DNA of 18,863 nt from an uncultured Verrucomicrobiota bacterium (GTDB lineage Bacteria > Verrucomicrobiota > Verrucomicrobiia > Chthoniobacterales > SZAS-18), in assembly GCA_937873255.1 (NCBI GenBank), contig CALMVM010000567.1:1-18863 (forward strand). The letters are read 5' to 3'. Positions 1 to 8,900 of this stretch are shown here, in pieces. Under the pieces are notes generated by a model. It was given only the letters and a program-made list of their open reading frames with translations, ran no database searches and was not told where the DNA came from. Position numbers and translations under genes: made by a program. The stretch's first letter is position 1, and each line of letters opens with the position of its first letter.

Positions 1-1547
1 TGCCGCGCTCCGCTGCCGACGCAGAGGCCCCGTCCCCGCCGGCGGCGGCCCAGGCGGCCTCGGCGTTGGAGCGGTTCGAGGCGATCTTTCACCCGGACGG
101 CGATACGCTCGACGAGGCGCTGGCCGCCGCCGAACAGATCGTGATCGAGCGTTCGCTGGCGCGGATCGTGGCTCTCTTCGGCGAACTGCCTGCGGCGACG
201 TTCGAGACGCTCGTGCAGCGGGTGCTCGAAGACCGGACGATCCCGCCCGCCGCCGGCTCGCCCGTCCACATGCCCGCTGGCAGCGCGCCCGTCGCCCCGA
301 CACGCCGTTCCGCCATGGAGGTCTGGCGCGTCCTGCGCCACCGCCTCTTGACCCGCGCCGGCCTGCGTGGCGGCCGGCGCGTTGGCTTCTTGTCGTCGCA
401 GGTAGAGGAAGCCGCGCGGGCTTATTGCTGGGAAGAACCGCAGGAGATGGCTGCGGTCTTTGCCGCCGGTCATTCCTTGGGTATCCTGTTCGCCGACAGC
501 GCCGCCACGGAGTCTAAGGAACTCTTTGACGCCTACATCCACGCCGCGCGCCAACTGGCCCTAAGCGATCCCAACGTCTTCGGCTCGCGCTGGCTCGGTG
601 CCATCCTCGACGAATACCGCGCCTGGCTGCGGCAAACCACGGACCTGCCTGCGCCGGTGGGCGACGACCTGCTCGGTGCCCTCGAACAGGCATGGCGCGA
701 AATGCAGAACGACGCCCTGCGCGAACGTCTGCGCGGCCAGTTCTGCCAACGCGTGGGCTACCTGTCGCGGTTGCTGCTCGAACGAGAGGAAACGTCCGGC
801 ATGGTCCTGCACTTCTTCCAGCGGCTGTGCCGCGAGGGTTACCATCTTACGTTGTGGGGGCTAGTCGATCAGGTCCGTTCGAGTGACGGCTTCGACCCGT
901 TGCGCTGGGCGGACGCGATCCTGACGGACGCCCGCGATGACACCGTGGTGCTGGTGGTGCTCGATGGCTTGGCGAAGGAAGTGGTGCTCGACCCCGGCTC
1001 CGGCGACGCGCAACGCGTGCTTGACGCCTTCGCCGCCTGGCAGCCCGCCGCCGCGACGCCACGCGGACGCCTCTTGCCCCGGGAGCGCCGCGCGCTGTTG
1101 TTCCTGGACCGCTTGCTGCGCGAGTTGGAACGCGCCGACGGCTTCGGAGGACCAGCGGTCGTCGGCCTGGAGCGGCACCGCGATTGGCTAGCGGCGGCGG
1201 TGGCCACGCCCGAGTTCGGCGTGCTTGCCGCGCAAGCCGCGTTCCAAGACACCTCGCACGCGGATCCCAGCCGGCAGCCACCAACCGATAGCGAGATCTT
1301 CGGGCTGGCGCTCAGTCTCTACCGGCTCCACACCATCCTGCCGGTTGACTTCGCCAAGGGGCTGACGGCGACCGTCTTGCGCACGCGCAAGGGCGACGTC
1401 CAGGGTCGACTCAAGGACTACTGGCGCGCCTTCGCTGACTTCTGGGCGGAGGAACGCCGCAAACTACCCGCCAACGACGAACACCTCGCGCTCAGTCGCT
1501 TCTACGCCTCTCGTTACGAACTCTGCCAACGCTTGCTCCGCTCGTGA
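1..1547 (+). CDS. Unrecognised cytoplasmic protein, 5' end outside window
   Basis: I do not recognise this protein. The frame is open from the left edge (first full codon at position 3), and the 21 codons before the TTG at 66 encode an Ala/Pro-rich stretch that looks like an interdomain linker. I therefore read the gene as entering from the left rather than starting at 66. The visible part, about 514 residues, is mostly helical by composition, rich in Leu, Ala, Arg and Glu, with no signal peptide or membrane segment and no nucleotide-binding or protease motif that I can find. A hydrophobic strand-like stretch followed by DGLAKEVV lies near nt 940-980. Its TGA overlaps the GTG of the next gene by 4 bp, so the two are probably translationally coupled and work together. 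Its role in the TIR/SLOG operon is unknown; a scaffold or sensor is possible but unsupported. Confidence 0.75.
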   Translation, partial: PRSAADAEAPSPPAAAQAASALERFEAIFHPDGDTLDEALAAAEQIVIERSLARIVALFGELPAATFETLVQRVLEDRTIPPAAGSPVHMPAGSAPVAPTRRSAMEVWRVLRHRLLTRAGLRGGRRVGFLSSQVEEAARAYCWEEPQEMAAVFAAGHSLGILFADSAATESKELFDAYIHAARQLALSDPNVFGSRWLGAILDEYRAWLRQTTDLPAPVGDDLLGALEQAWREMQNDALRERLRGQFCQRVGYLSRLLLEREETSGMVLHFFQRLCREGYHLTLWGLVDQVRSSDGFDPLRWADAILTDARDDTVVLVVLDGLAKEVVLDPGSGDAQRVLDAFAAWQPAAATPRGRLLPRERRALLFLDRLLRELERADGFGGPAVVGLERHRDWLAAAVATPEFGVLAAQAAFQDTSHADPSRQPPTDSEIFGLALSLYRLHTILPVDFAKGLTATVLRTRKGDVQGRLKDYWRAFADFWAEERRKLPANDEHLALSRFYASRYELCQRLLRS

Positions 1548-2863
1548 ACGCTCCCGCCAACCCACTTACCACCGCTGTGCCCACGATCATCCGACCCGCG
1601 CGGCAGGCCGGCCGCAACGAAGTCCTGTGCCAGGCCGCCCTTGCTGAAGGCGGGCCGCTGGCCCGCGTGCGCGCGCTGTGGAGTCGGCCAGCGTCGTACG
1701 CGGTGCCGCAAGGCCGACTCGGCACGCCGTTACTGATGGACGGCGCGCTCATGGAGGTCCGGCTCGTGGGCACGCAAGAGATACTGCGCCTCGTGCCGGA
1801 ACTGCGGGTCTATGGCGTCGAGCCAGGCCGGCACCAGGCGGTGGTCGATTGCCTGCACCCGCATGCCGACCGACAGTTGGAGGCGTTGCGAGAAATTATC
1901 CACGGCATATTCTTGCAATACATGGATTTGCAGATGAAGCCGGAGGCGCTCGAACGGATTATTACCTACGAATCGCCTGGGGCCGAGCCAATCCGCCAGC
2001 AGATCGCCGCCGAGACGGGGTTGACGGTGCGTTGGCACCTGCGCCCCGAGCCGGTGATTGAGGACTGGCTGCGCGGCCTCCAGCGCGCGTTGCCGCAGGT
2101 CAAGACTCTGACGTTCAACCCGGCCTCGCGCACCGCGCAGTTCAACCTCACCTTCAGCCTGCGCGTCGAAGATGTCGTACTCGGTCGGCTCTACCGTCTC
2201 GCGCAACGGGTATCCGAAGGCTGCACAATCGAGCAGGAATCGCAGAAACTCTTCGCACGCATCACCGACATGCTCGAACCGGCCTTCCGTGGCTTGGGCA
2301 ACGGCACGCGCCTGTGGGAGCACAATGCGTTCTGGTCACTGCTGCAGGCAGGCTTTAACGAGGCCGTCTCGCAGCGCGTCGAGCAGGAGTTCGGCTACCG
2401 GGTCGAATTTAACGACTTCCGACGCGAGCCGACCGCGGCGGACCTAGAAATGCTCTCGGCGGTGGAAAGCAAGAAGCACCTGCTCGTCGAGTACAACAGC
2501 GCCCACGCCAACTACGAGCGTGCTCTCGCCCGGCGCGACGAGGCCCTAGATCAGAGCCAGGACAACGACGAATCAGAAACCGTTAAGATGAGCGAGGCAT
2601 CCCTCGACCGCGCACGGCAGCGCCTGCAAAAAGCCCAGCAGGAAATGGAAAAAGGGGCGGGGCGGCCTTCCACCCCACTGGCCACGCCCGACGACAGCCA
2701 GATGCAGCAGGCGCTGTTGCAATTCCAGAGCCGCCTGGGAGTGACGCGCCTGCCGACGGGATTGGAGACGGGGACCGGCACGCACTTCGGACAGATCGGA
2801 GACCCAGCACGCCCGGGTCTCACCGACGCCGACGAAACCTCGCCGGGGCAGCCGCCCGCCTAG
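1544..2863 (+). CDS. Coiled-coil protein, weakly SPFH-like middle, function unknown
   Basis: The protein has 439 residues and starts at a GTG overlapping the previous stop (GTGA). I do not recognise the family with confidence. Residues about 130-300 contain a strand/helix pattern ending in an EFGYRVEFNDF-like segment and then a Pro. This reminds me of SPFH (stomatin/flotillin) proteins, where a helix is followed by a 'yGi-v-v-i-p' strand. Residues about 303-372 are charged and heptad-like (many E, R, Q, A and L) and should form a coiled coil. The tail from about 373 to 439 is Gly/Pro/Thr-rich and probably disordered. There is no membrane helix or signal peptide. It is followed after 37 nt by the next gene on the same strand, so it belongs to the same operon. 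If SPFH-like it could scaffold the membrane proteins encoded downstream; that is inference only. Confidence 0.7.
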   Translation: MNAPANPLTTAVPTIIRPARQAGRNEVLCQAALAEGGPLARVRALWSRPASYAVPQGRLGTPLLMDGALMEVRLVGTQEILRLVPELRVYGVEPGRHQAVVDCLHPHADRQLEALREIIHGIFLQYMDLQMKPEALERIITYESPGAEPIRQQIAAETGLTVRWHLRPEPVIEDWLRGLQRALPQVKTLTFNPASRTAQFNLTFSLRVEDVVLGRLYRLAQRVSEGCTIEQESQKLFARITDMLEPAFRGLGNGTRLWEHNAFWSLLQAGFNEAVSQRVEQEFGYRVEFNDFRREPTAADLEMLSAVESKKHLLVEYNSAHANYERALARRDEALDQSQDNDESETVKMSEASLDRARQRLQKAQQEMEKGAGRPSTPLATPDDSQMQQALLQFQSRLGVTRLPTGLETGTGTHFGQIGDPARPGLTDADETSPGQPPA

Positions 2864-2900
2864 CCGGTCGCCGCTTTCTGCACGGAGTTTGTCCCCGTCT

Positions 2901-3857
2901 ATGCCCGACGCGTCGCACACGCCAGCCTTCCGCTGCACCAACCCGCGCTGCTACCGCGTCGGCACACAGGTTCCGGCGGCCACCGGGTCGGTTTGCCGCT
3001 GGCCCGACAGTTGCGCGCGGCCCCAGCCGAATGCCTTCGCCACGCCGACGCTGCCTACAAAGGCGCCGCCTCCGCTGCCCCGGCCCACGACCGGCGGGGT
3101 GCCTGTTTCGCTGCCGGGCAGTCGCACGTTCTGGCAGAAGTGGCGAGGGTGCCTGCTGCCTGTGTTTGTCGTGGTGGCGGTCGTGGTGCTGTTGCGAAAC
3201 TGCGTCTCCCCGCCAACCCGGCAGGAAAACCGGCCCGTACCGCCGGCCACCCCGACGTCGACGCCGTATCGGACGGTCGAGAGCAGCCCGACCCCCGACC
3301 CGACGCTCCGGCGCTTTGGCGCGAGCCCGGCCCCTACCTCGACGCCCACGCCTGCGGCAACATTGTTTTTCGACACGCCGTTGCCGACCCCGTTCTTTAT
3401 CCCGCCGGCCCGCACACCGACACCGACGCCGCCCGCGAACCACTACACCCTCTACGAACACCCGCGGCATCAGTACAGCGTGTGGCTGCCGCCCGACTGG
3501 CTCACGCTGCTCAACCCAAAGGAAAACGGCGACCGGCTGGAATGCCTCACCCGCGACGGCAAGCAGCTGCTCATCCTCGTCCGCAACACCCCCCGTTCCC
3601 TGCAGGAACTCTACCAGCAGCACGCGGCGGAACACACCCTCCACGATCCCCTCAAGACGAACGACTACGCCGTGATTAAACCCGACAAGAACTGGTTCGT
3701 CGTCTCGGGCTACAACGGCCCGCGCGGCTACTACATCAAAGGGTACAAGCGCGGAAACGTGTTCCTGTTCCTCGCGCTCGAATACGACCAGCACGGCCCC
3801 AACGTCATCTCCGACGACGACATCAAGAAGATCTCGCGCTCGTTCCCCAATGACTGA
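2901..3857 (+). CDS. Single-pass membrane protein with Cys cluster and Pro/Thr linker
   Basis: I chose the ATG at 2901 (318 residues) because GGAG at 2884-2887 lies 13 nt upstream; the in-frame TTG at 2889 is only 1 nt from that box. Layout by residue: 1-45 with four cysteines (C12, C17, C32, C38), a possible degenerate zinc ribbon; a Pro-rich stretch; one hydrophobic helix at about 83-99 preceded by K80, W81 and R82, predicting the N-terminus inside; a Pro/Thr-rich linker at about 103-180 with repeated TPTPT-like units; and a compact C-terminal domain at 183-318 rich in aromatics, resembling small extracytoplasmic alpha/beta domains of the PsbP/DcrB type in general look. The linker would place the last domain on the far side of the membrane. 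It lies 37 nt after the previous gene and 19 nt before the SLOG gene, so it is probably co-transcribed. Function is unknown. Confidence 0.75.
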   Translation: MPDASHTPAFRCTNPRCYRVGTQVPAATGSVCRWPDSCARPQPNAFATPTLPTKAPPPLPRPTTGGVPVSLPGSRTFWQKWRGCLLPVFVVVAVVVLLRNCVSPPTRQENRPVPPATPTSTPYRTVESSPTPDPTLRRFGASPAPTSTPTPAATLFFDTPLPTPFFIPPARTPTPTPPANHYTLYEHPRHQYSVWLPPDWLTLLNPKENGDRLECLTRDGKQLLILVRNTPRSLQELYQQHAAEHTLHDPLKTNDYAVIKPDKNWFVVSGYNGPRGYYIKGYKRGNVFLFLALEYDQHGPNVISDDDIKKISRSFPND

Positions 3858-3876
3858 ACGCCAAACCCGGTAACCT

Positions 3877-5898
3877 ATGCCCACGCCGAACGCCCTTTCG
3901 CAGCAACCCACGGTCCCGCGTCCCGACCTAGTCCTGCGCATCGGCTTCGCGGGCAACCGCCGTTTGCCGGCGGACACTGCGTCCTTCGATGCCGTGCTGG
4001 ACACGATCCTGCAGACGGTGACGGCACGGTTGGCGGCGAATCTGGTACCGGAGGGCGAACGGGCAGCCTCCACGAAGATCGCGCGCTTTTATTCCGACGC
4101 GCCCCCTTTGCTGCGGCTGGTCACGGGGTTGGCGGAGGGCGGCGACGAACGCGCTGCGATGGCGTTGGACCGACTGGACGCCCCGGCCCTCGGTGTCCGT
4201 ACCGAACTCGCCGCCATCCTGCCTTTCGGGGCTGACGCGTACCGTGCGAGCCGCGACGAGGCGTTCCGCGCGGAGTTCGACCGGCGGCGCGCGGCGTGCG
4301 CTTACATTTACGAACTCGACGGCATTCATTCCCGCCAAGACCCGCCTGAACCCCGGATCCACCGCCGCCGCCGCGCGCGAGCCTACCGGGCGCAGTCCAA
4401 GCTGCTGTTGCGCCACATTGATTTCCTCGTCGCGGCGGCGGACTTCACCGCGGAGGCCAAGCCCGGCGGCACGGTCGAAACGGTGCGCAAGGCCCTGGCG
4501 TTCGACCTGCCGGTCATCGTTATCGACCTGGGCGACCAGGCGGCCGTCCGCCTCGTGGAACCCGAGCAAGATTTGTCCGAAGCCCTGGAGGAATCTCCGG
4601 ACGACCCCGCGGTCTGGCCGGGGCGGCTGGGCGAGTGGGTCCAGAGCGTCGTGGCCGACCCGGATGCGCCGACAGACGTCAGTCCCACTGCGTCCGTCGA
4701 GGGCGAAGCGCGAGACGCGGTCATCGAGGAATATTTCCTGCGCGCCGACTTCCCGCCGAAGGACAGCGGTGGCACCCAGCGCAAGACGTTTCGGGAAGGG
4801 CTCTGGAACCGGTTCGAAAGATTCTTCCGCCGATTGCCTCCACCCAAGTCGGACGAACGGCTCCAGCCGTTCGCCGCCTACCGCGACCGGGCCACGGCCC
4901 TGAACTACCACTACTCGGGGCTTTACCGGGGTGCGTTCGTCCTCAACTACGGCCTGGCCGTCGTCGCGGTGCTCATCGCCGCGCTGAGTCTGGTCCTGGC
5001 CGGCCGTTTCGCCGTGCATCCGGCAGAGGGCGAAGACCTCTGGCTCGGCGGCCTGGCGTTGCTCAAGCTGGGGTTGCTCGCCTGGATTTTCTTCAACACG
5101 CTCGGCGACCATCGCGGCAACTGGAGCAAGCGCGCGGTGGACTACCGCTATCTGGCGGAGCGTCTGCGCACGATGTACTACCTGCCGCGGCTGGGCAGCT
5201 TCCAGTCGCCCGCGCCTGTGACGCCCAAGCTCGCCTCGCGCAATGTGCGGCAGAGCGCCGTCGACTGGCTGTTCGAGGCTATCGTGCGCTCCGTCGATCC
5301 GAGCACCGTGGCTGCGGCTGGCGAGGAGGGCAAAAAGGCGAGGCGAATAGACGCGGCCGGCACTTTGAAGTTAATCACGGAGAAATGGATCGGCGCGCAA
5401 CGCGACCTCGCCAACCTGGAAGCGGGTCCCGGCTCGGGACAGATTTTCTACCACCAGCGCAATCACGACACGCTCGACCGCATGTACGAGCGGCTGGATC
5501 GCTGGGTACAGTGGCTGAACATTTCGGTGATCCTCGTGGTGGTCGTTGACTTGGCTGCGGTCATTTTTGAATGGAACCCGGAGCACTCCTGGTCGGTTTG
5601 GCTCCTCTTCGGGGCGACGGTGCTGCCGGCCGCGGTCGCCGGCCTCAACGGCCTGCGCTTCCAGTCCGAATGCCAGCGGCTGGCAGAGCGCTCGGGCATC
5701 ATGTTCGACCTCCTGCGGGACCGCTTGGTCCAAGCCGAAAGCCTGCAGGCGGCGATGGCGGACGTGGCCGGCACGGAGGACGACAGAGGCTCGCACGGAA
5801 TCGAGGTGCTAGCCCTGGCCGAACACGTCGCCCGCGAGCTCGTCGAAGAAGTGGCTGAGTGGTCGGTGATCTACGCCAAGGACGTGACCGACACCTGA
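3877..5898 (+). CDS. SLOG-domain protein with two 2TM (SLATT-like) membrane modules
   Basis: The protein has 673 residues. The N-terminal part (about 17-225) has SLOG/LOG-superfamily features: a first strand and loop GFAGNRRLP (23-31), then LVTGLAEGGDERAA (81-94), then PGGTVETVRKAL (196-207) followed by the hydrophobic strand LPVIVID. These loops normally bind nucleotide-derived ligands. After a charged linker (about 230-335) come two pairs of hydrophobic helices, at about 354-377 with 388-407 and 546-565 with 573-595. Each pair is followed by a cytoplasmic-looking helix (YLAERLRTMYY; QRLAERSGIMFDLL), as in SMODS/SLOG-associating 2TM (SLATT) effector domains. Known family logic is a nucleotide-sensing SLOG that gates a pore-forming membrane effector that depolarises the cell. 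The next gene, 34 nt downstream, encodes a TIR protein, so its product is the obvious candidate ligand. That pairing is inference; the SLOG call is firmer than the SLATT call. Confidence 0.8.
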   Translation: MPTPNALSQQPTVPRPDLVLRIGFAGNRRLPADTASFDAVLDTILQTVTARLAANLVPEGERAASTKIARFYSDAPPLLRLVTGLAEGGDERAAMALDRLDAPALGVRTELAAILPFGADAYRASRDEAFRAEFDRRRAACAYIYELDGIHSRQDPPEPRIHRRRRARAYRAQSKLLLRHIDFLVAAADFTAEAKPGGTVETVRKALAFDLPVIVIDLGDQAAVRLVEPEQDLSEALEESPDDPAVWPGRLGEWVQSVVADPDAPTDVSPTASVEGEARDAVIEEYFLRADFPPKDSGGTQRKTFREGLWNRFERFFRRLPPPKSDERLQPFAAYRDRATALNYHYSGLYRGAFVLNYGLAVVAVLIAALSLVLAGRFAVHPAEGEDLWLGGLALLKLGLLAWIFFNTLGDHRGNWSKRAVDYRYLAERLRTMYYLPRLGSFQSPAPVTPKLASRNVRQSAVDWLFEAIVRSVDPSTVAAAGEEGKKARRIDAAGTLKLITEKWIGAQRDLANLEAGPGSGQIFYHQRNHDTLDRMYERLDRWVQWLNISVILVVVVDLAAVIFEWNPEHSWSVWLLFGATVLPAAVAGLNGLRFQSECQRLAERSGIMFDLLRDRLVQAESLQAAMADVAGTEDDRGSHGIEVLALAEHVARELVEEVAEWSVIYAKDVTDT

Positions 5899-5932
5899 CC
5901 CGGCGGACCGATTCGGACCCGATTCGAGAAGT

Positions 5933-8900
5933 ATGCCGGAGTCATATAAATACTACGCGTTCATCAGCTACAGCTCGGCCGACAAGCCGTGGGCCGACTG
6001 GTTGAAGCGGCAGTTGGAGCGATACCGTGTACCGAAACGCATTGAGGGATTGCCCGAGGAGGACCGACCACGGCACTTCCGGCCGATCTTTCAAGACCGC
6101 GGCGAGATGCGCTCGTCGTGGAGCTTACAGGAAGTGTTGCAGGAGGCTCTGCGCGACAGCCGCTACCTGATAGTGATTTGCTCGCCGAAGGCCGCCACTT
6201 CGGAATGGGTCAACGAGGAAGTCCGCTTTTTCCGGTCGCTGGGCCGGGCGGAGCGCATTCTCCCGCTCATCGTGGACGGCAGCCCCAATCCGAACGGTGT
6301 CAGCCAGAGCTATTGTTTCCCGCCGGAGTTGCGCGATCTGCGGAGCGCGCAGGACGCAGCGCTCGGCGTCGTGTTACCGGAGGCGAAGCGGGACTCGGTC
6401 GCCGCCGCTGACGCGCGCGACCAGCGCGACGGGCGGGAGGGGGCGCTGTTGCGCATCATCGCCGGGCTGCTGGCGGTCAACATCGAGGCGGTGGTGCAGC
6501 GTGAGAAACGCCGCCGGCTCGTGCGGCGCCTGTGGACGGCGGCGGCGCTGATCCTGGCCGTCGTGCTGGGCGCGTGGGCGTGGGACTACAACCGGGTGAA
6601 AACCGTCTACTACAGTGGTTGGCAGAGCTTCTGGAACATCCCACGGGGAATCCTGCCGCTCTCGCCGGAGGCCCGCGCGCACCGCAACAGCTACCGATTC
6701 ACCTACCAGCGTGGCAAGCTGCGCAAGATCGAGGGAGTCGACGGGACGGGTTACTCGGAGTTCACTTGGGTGCGCAACGATTTGCAGGCGAACCAAGAGG
6801 AGTTCGTCTACCACGACGACGGCCGCTTGGCGGAACAACGCTACCGCAACCACTTTGGCAAGCTGGTGCAAACCGAAAAGTACACGGACGACCTCCTCCA
6901 CTCCAACCTGGTGCGTGAGGAAGACCTGCCTGCCGTGGTGGACGCAAAACTGAGCACGGAAAGCATCCTCAACGGCGTGGCCAAGCTCGATGCGGACATC
7001 AATCCCGTCCGGGGCGACACACGCGTGTCGCGCTACGACATGGAATACGACCGCGACGGGCGGCTGATCGTCTCGCGCTACCAGAAGCCCGACGGCAAGC
7101 CGACCGCCTTGCGCGACGGCACCTACGGCGCGCGCTACGAATACGACGGCAACGGCGACGTCGTGAAAAGCACCTCCTTGGGGCTTGACGGCGGCTCCAC
7201 GGTGGACAACCACGGTGTCGCCAGCACGCTCTCGAAGTACGACGCCCGACACAACCTCGTCGAAAAGACCTTCGTCGGACTGGATGGGCAGCCGGTGATC
7301 GGGGAGGAGGGCTACGCGCGTTGCGTCTACGGGTACGACAGCTGGGGCCGCAACGACCTGGCCGCGTACTTCGACCCGGCCGGGCGGCCGATGGTCCTGC
7401 CCGCCGGGGTCAGCAGCTTCCTGGAGGTTTACGACGACGCGGGCAAGGTAGCGGAATTCCGCTACCTCGACGCCGCGGGGAAACCGGTGGTCACCACCGA
7501 GGGGCATGCCATCCGGCACATGGAACACAACGTGCGCGGCCACATCACCCGCCTCAGCTACTTCGATCCGGCCGGTGCCCCGATCCTCAACGCCGACGGT
7601 TACGCCGTCGTGATCACCGAACGGGACGTGAACGGCAACCCGGTGCGCACGCGCTACCTCGGGGCCAAGGGCGAGCCGGTGGCCAACGACGGAGCCTACG
7701 AGATCGTGCGCCGTTTCGACGGGCATGGCAACACGCTCTTCGAGCAGTACCTTGATGCCCAAGGCGAACCGGCTGGCGGCAAGAGCGGCTACGCCACGGT
7801 GGAATGGCGCTACGATGAGCGCGACCGCGTCACCGAGCAGCGCTGGTTGGACGCCGCAGGGAAGCTGACGGCCCCCACCGACGAGAACGGGGTGGCGCTC
7901 CGACGGACCCACTACAACGACGAAGACCATTCCATGGCCGAACAGGACTTCGATGCCTCGGACCAGCCGACTCTCGGTTTCAGCGGGGCTTTTGACGCGC
8001 GCCTTAAAATGTCCAGGTTCGGCCTCCCGGAGGAAGCCGCCTGTTTCGACCGCCATGGCGAGCCGGCGCTGAACAAGCTCGGCTTCTGGAAGATGACCCA
8101 GCAGTTCGACGAAGCGGGACACATCGTGGACATCGCGTACTTCGGCAAGCGCGGCGAACCCGTCATCCAGTTGCAGGATAAAACCCACCGGACCCGGGCG
8201 ACCTTCGATCAGGCCGGCCAGCTTGCCTCCGTCTGTTGCCTCGACACCGCGGATGCCCCAGCACCGGACAAATCCGGCCACGCCGAGACGCGCTACCGCT
8301 ACGACGCCCGGGGTTGGATGATCGCCGAGGATTATTTCGACGGCCTCGGACACCCCGCGAACAACCTGAGCGGGGTGGCGGGCTACCGCTACGAATTCGA
8401 CGGACGGCACAATATTGTGTCGATGACGAGTGTGGATGGCGCCGGACAACCGATGAGCGGCAAGGAAGGTCGCACCCGTATCGAAAGTGCTTATAACGAG
8501 CGTAACCAAATCACGCGCATGCGATTCTTCGACGCGGCCGGCCAGCCAACGATCTCCTCAAGCGGCTTTCATCGCGTGGATACGCAGTACGACCCGGCGG
8601 GACGGACCGAGGAGCGGACGTTCTACGGGGTGGACGACCGACGCTGCTTCGCCAGCCAGGATCTGGCCGAGGCGTTCGGCGAGGAGAAAAACAAGCTCGG
8701 CAACGCCGTGGCGTTCCTCTCGTCCATCCGCAACGAGTACGACCGCTTCGGGCGGACCGTCTCCACGCGCAGCTTCGGGACGAATGACGAACCCGTGCCG
8801 GGCTTTGGCGGCGCGCACCGGATCAGGAACGACTACAACGAAAAGGGCCTTGTATCCCGCACGAATTTCCTGGACGACCGGGGCATGCTCACGCTGTCGC

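Noticed and set aside
2820..5112. Long minus-strand open frames of about 400 codons
   Set aside because: They are Arg/Gly-rich shadows antisense to the membrane-protein and SLOG genes, which have recognisable features on the plus strand.
6374..8509. 711-codon minus-strand open frame
   Set aside because: It is antisense to the TIR repeat region. Its Val/Arg/His-rich translation has no domain and follows from the GC-rich codon pattern of the real gene.
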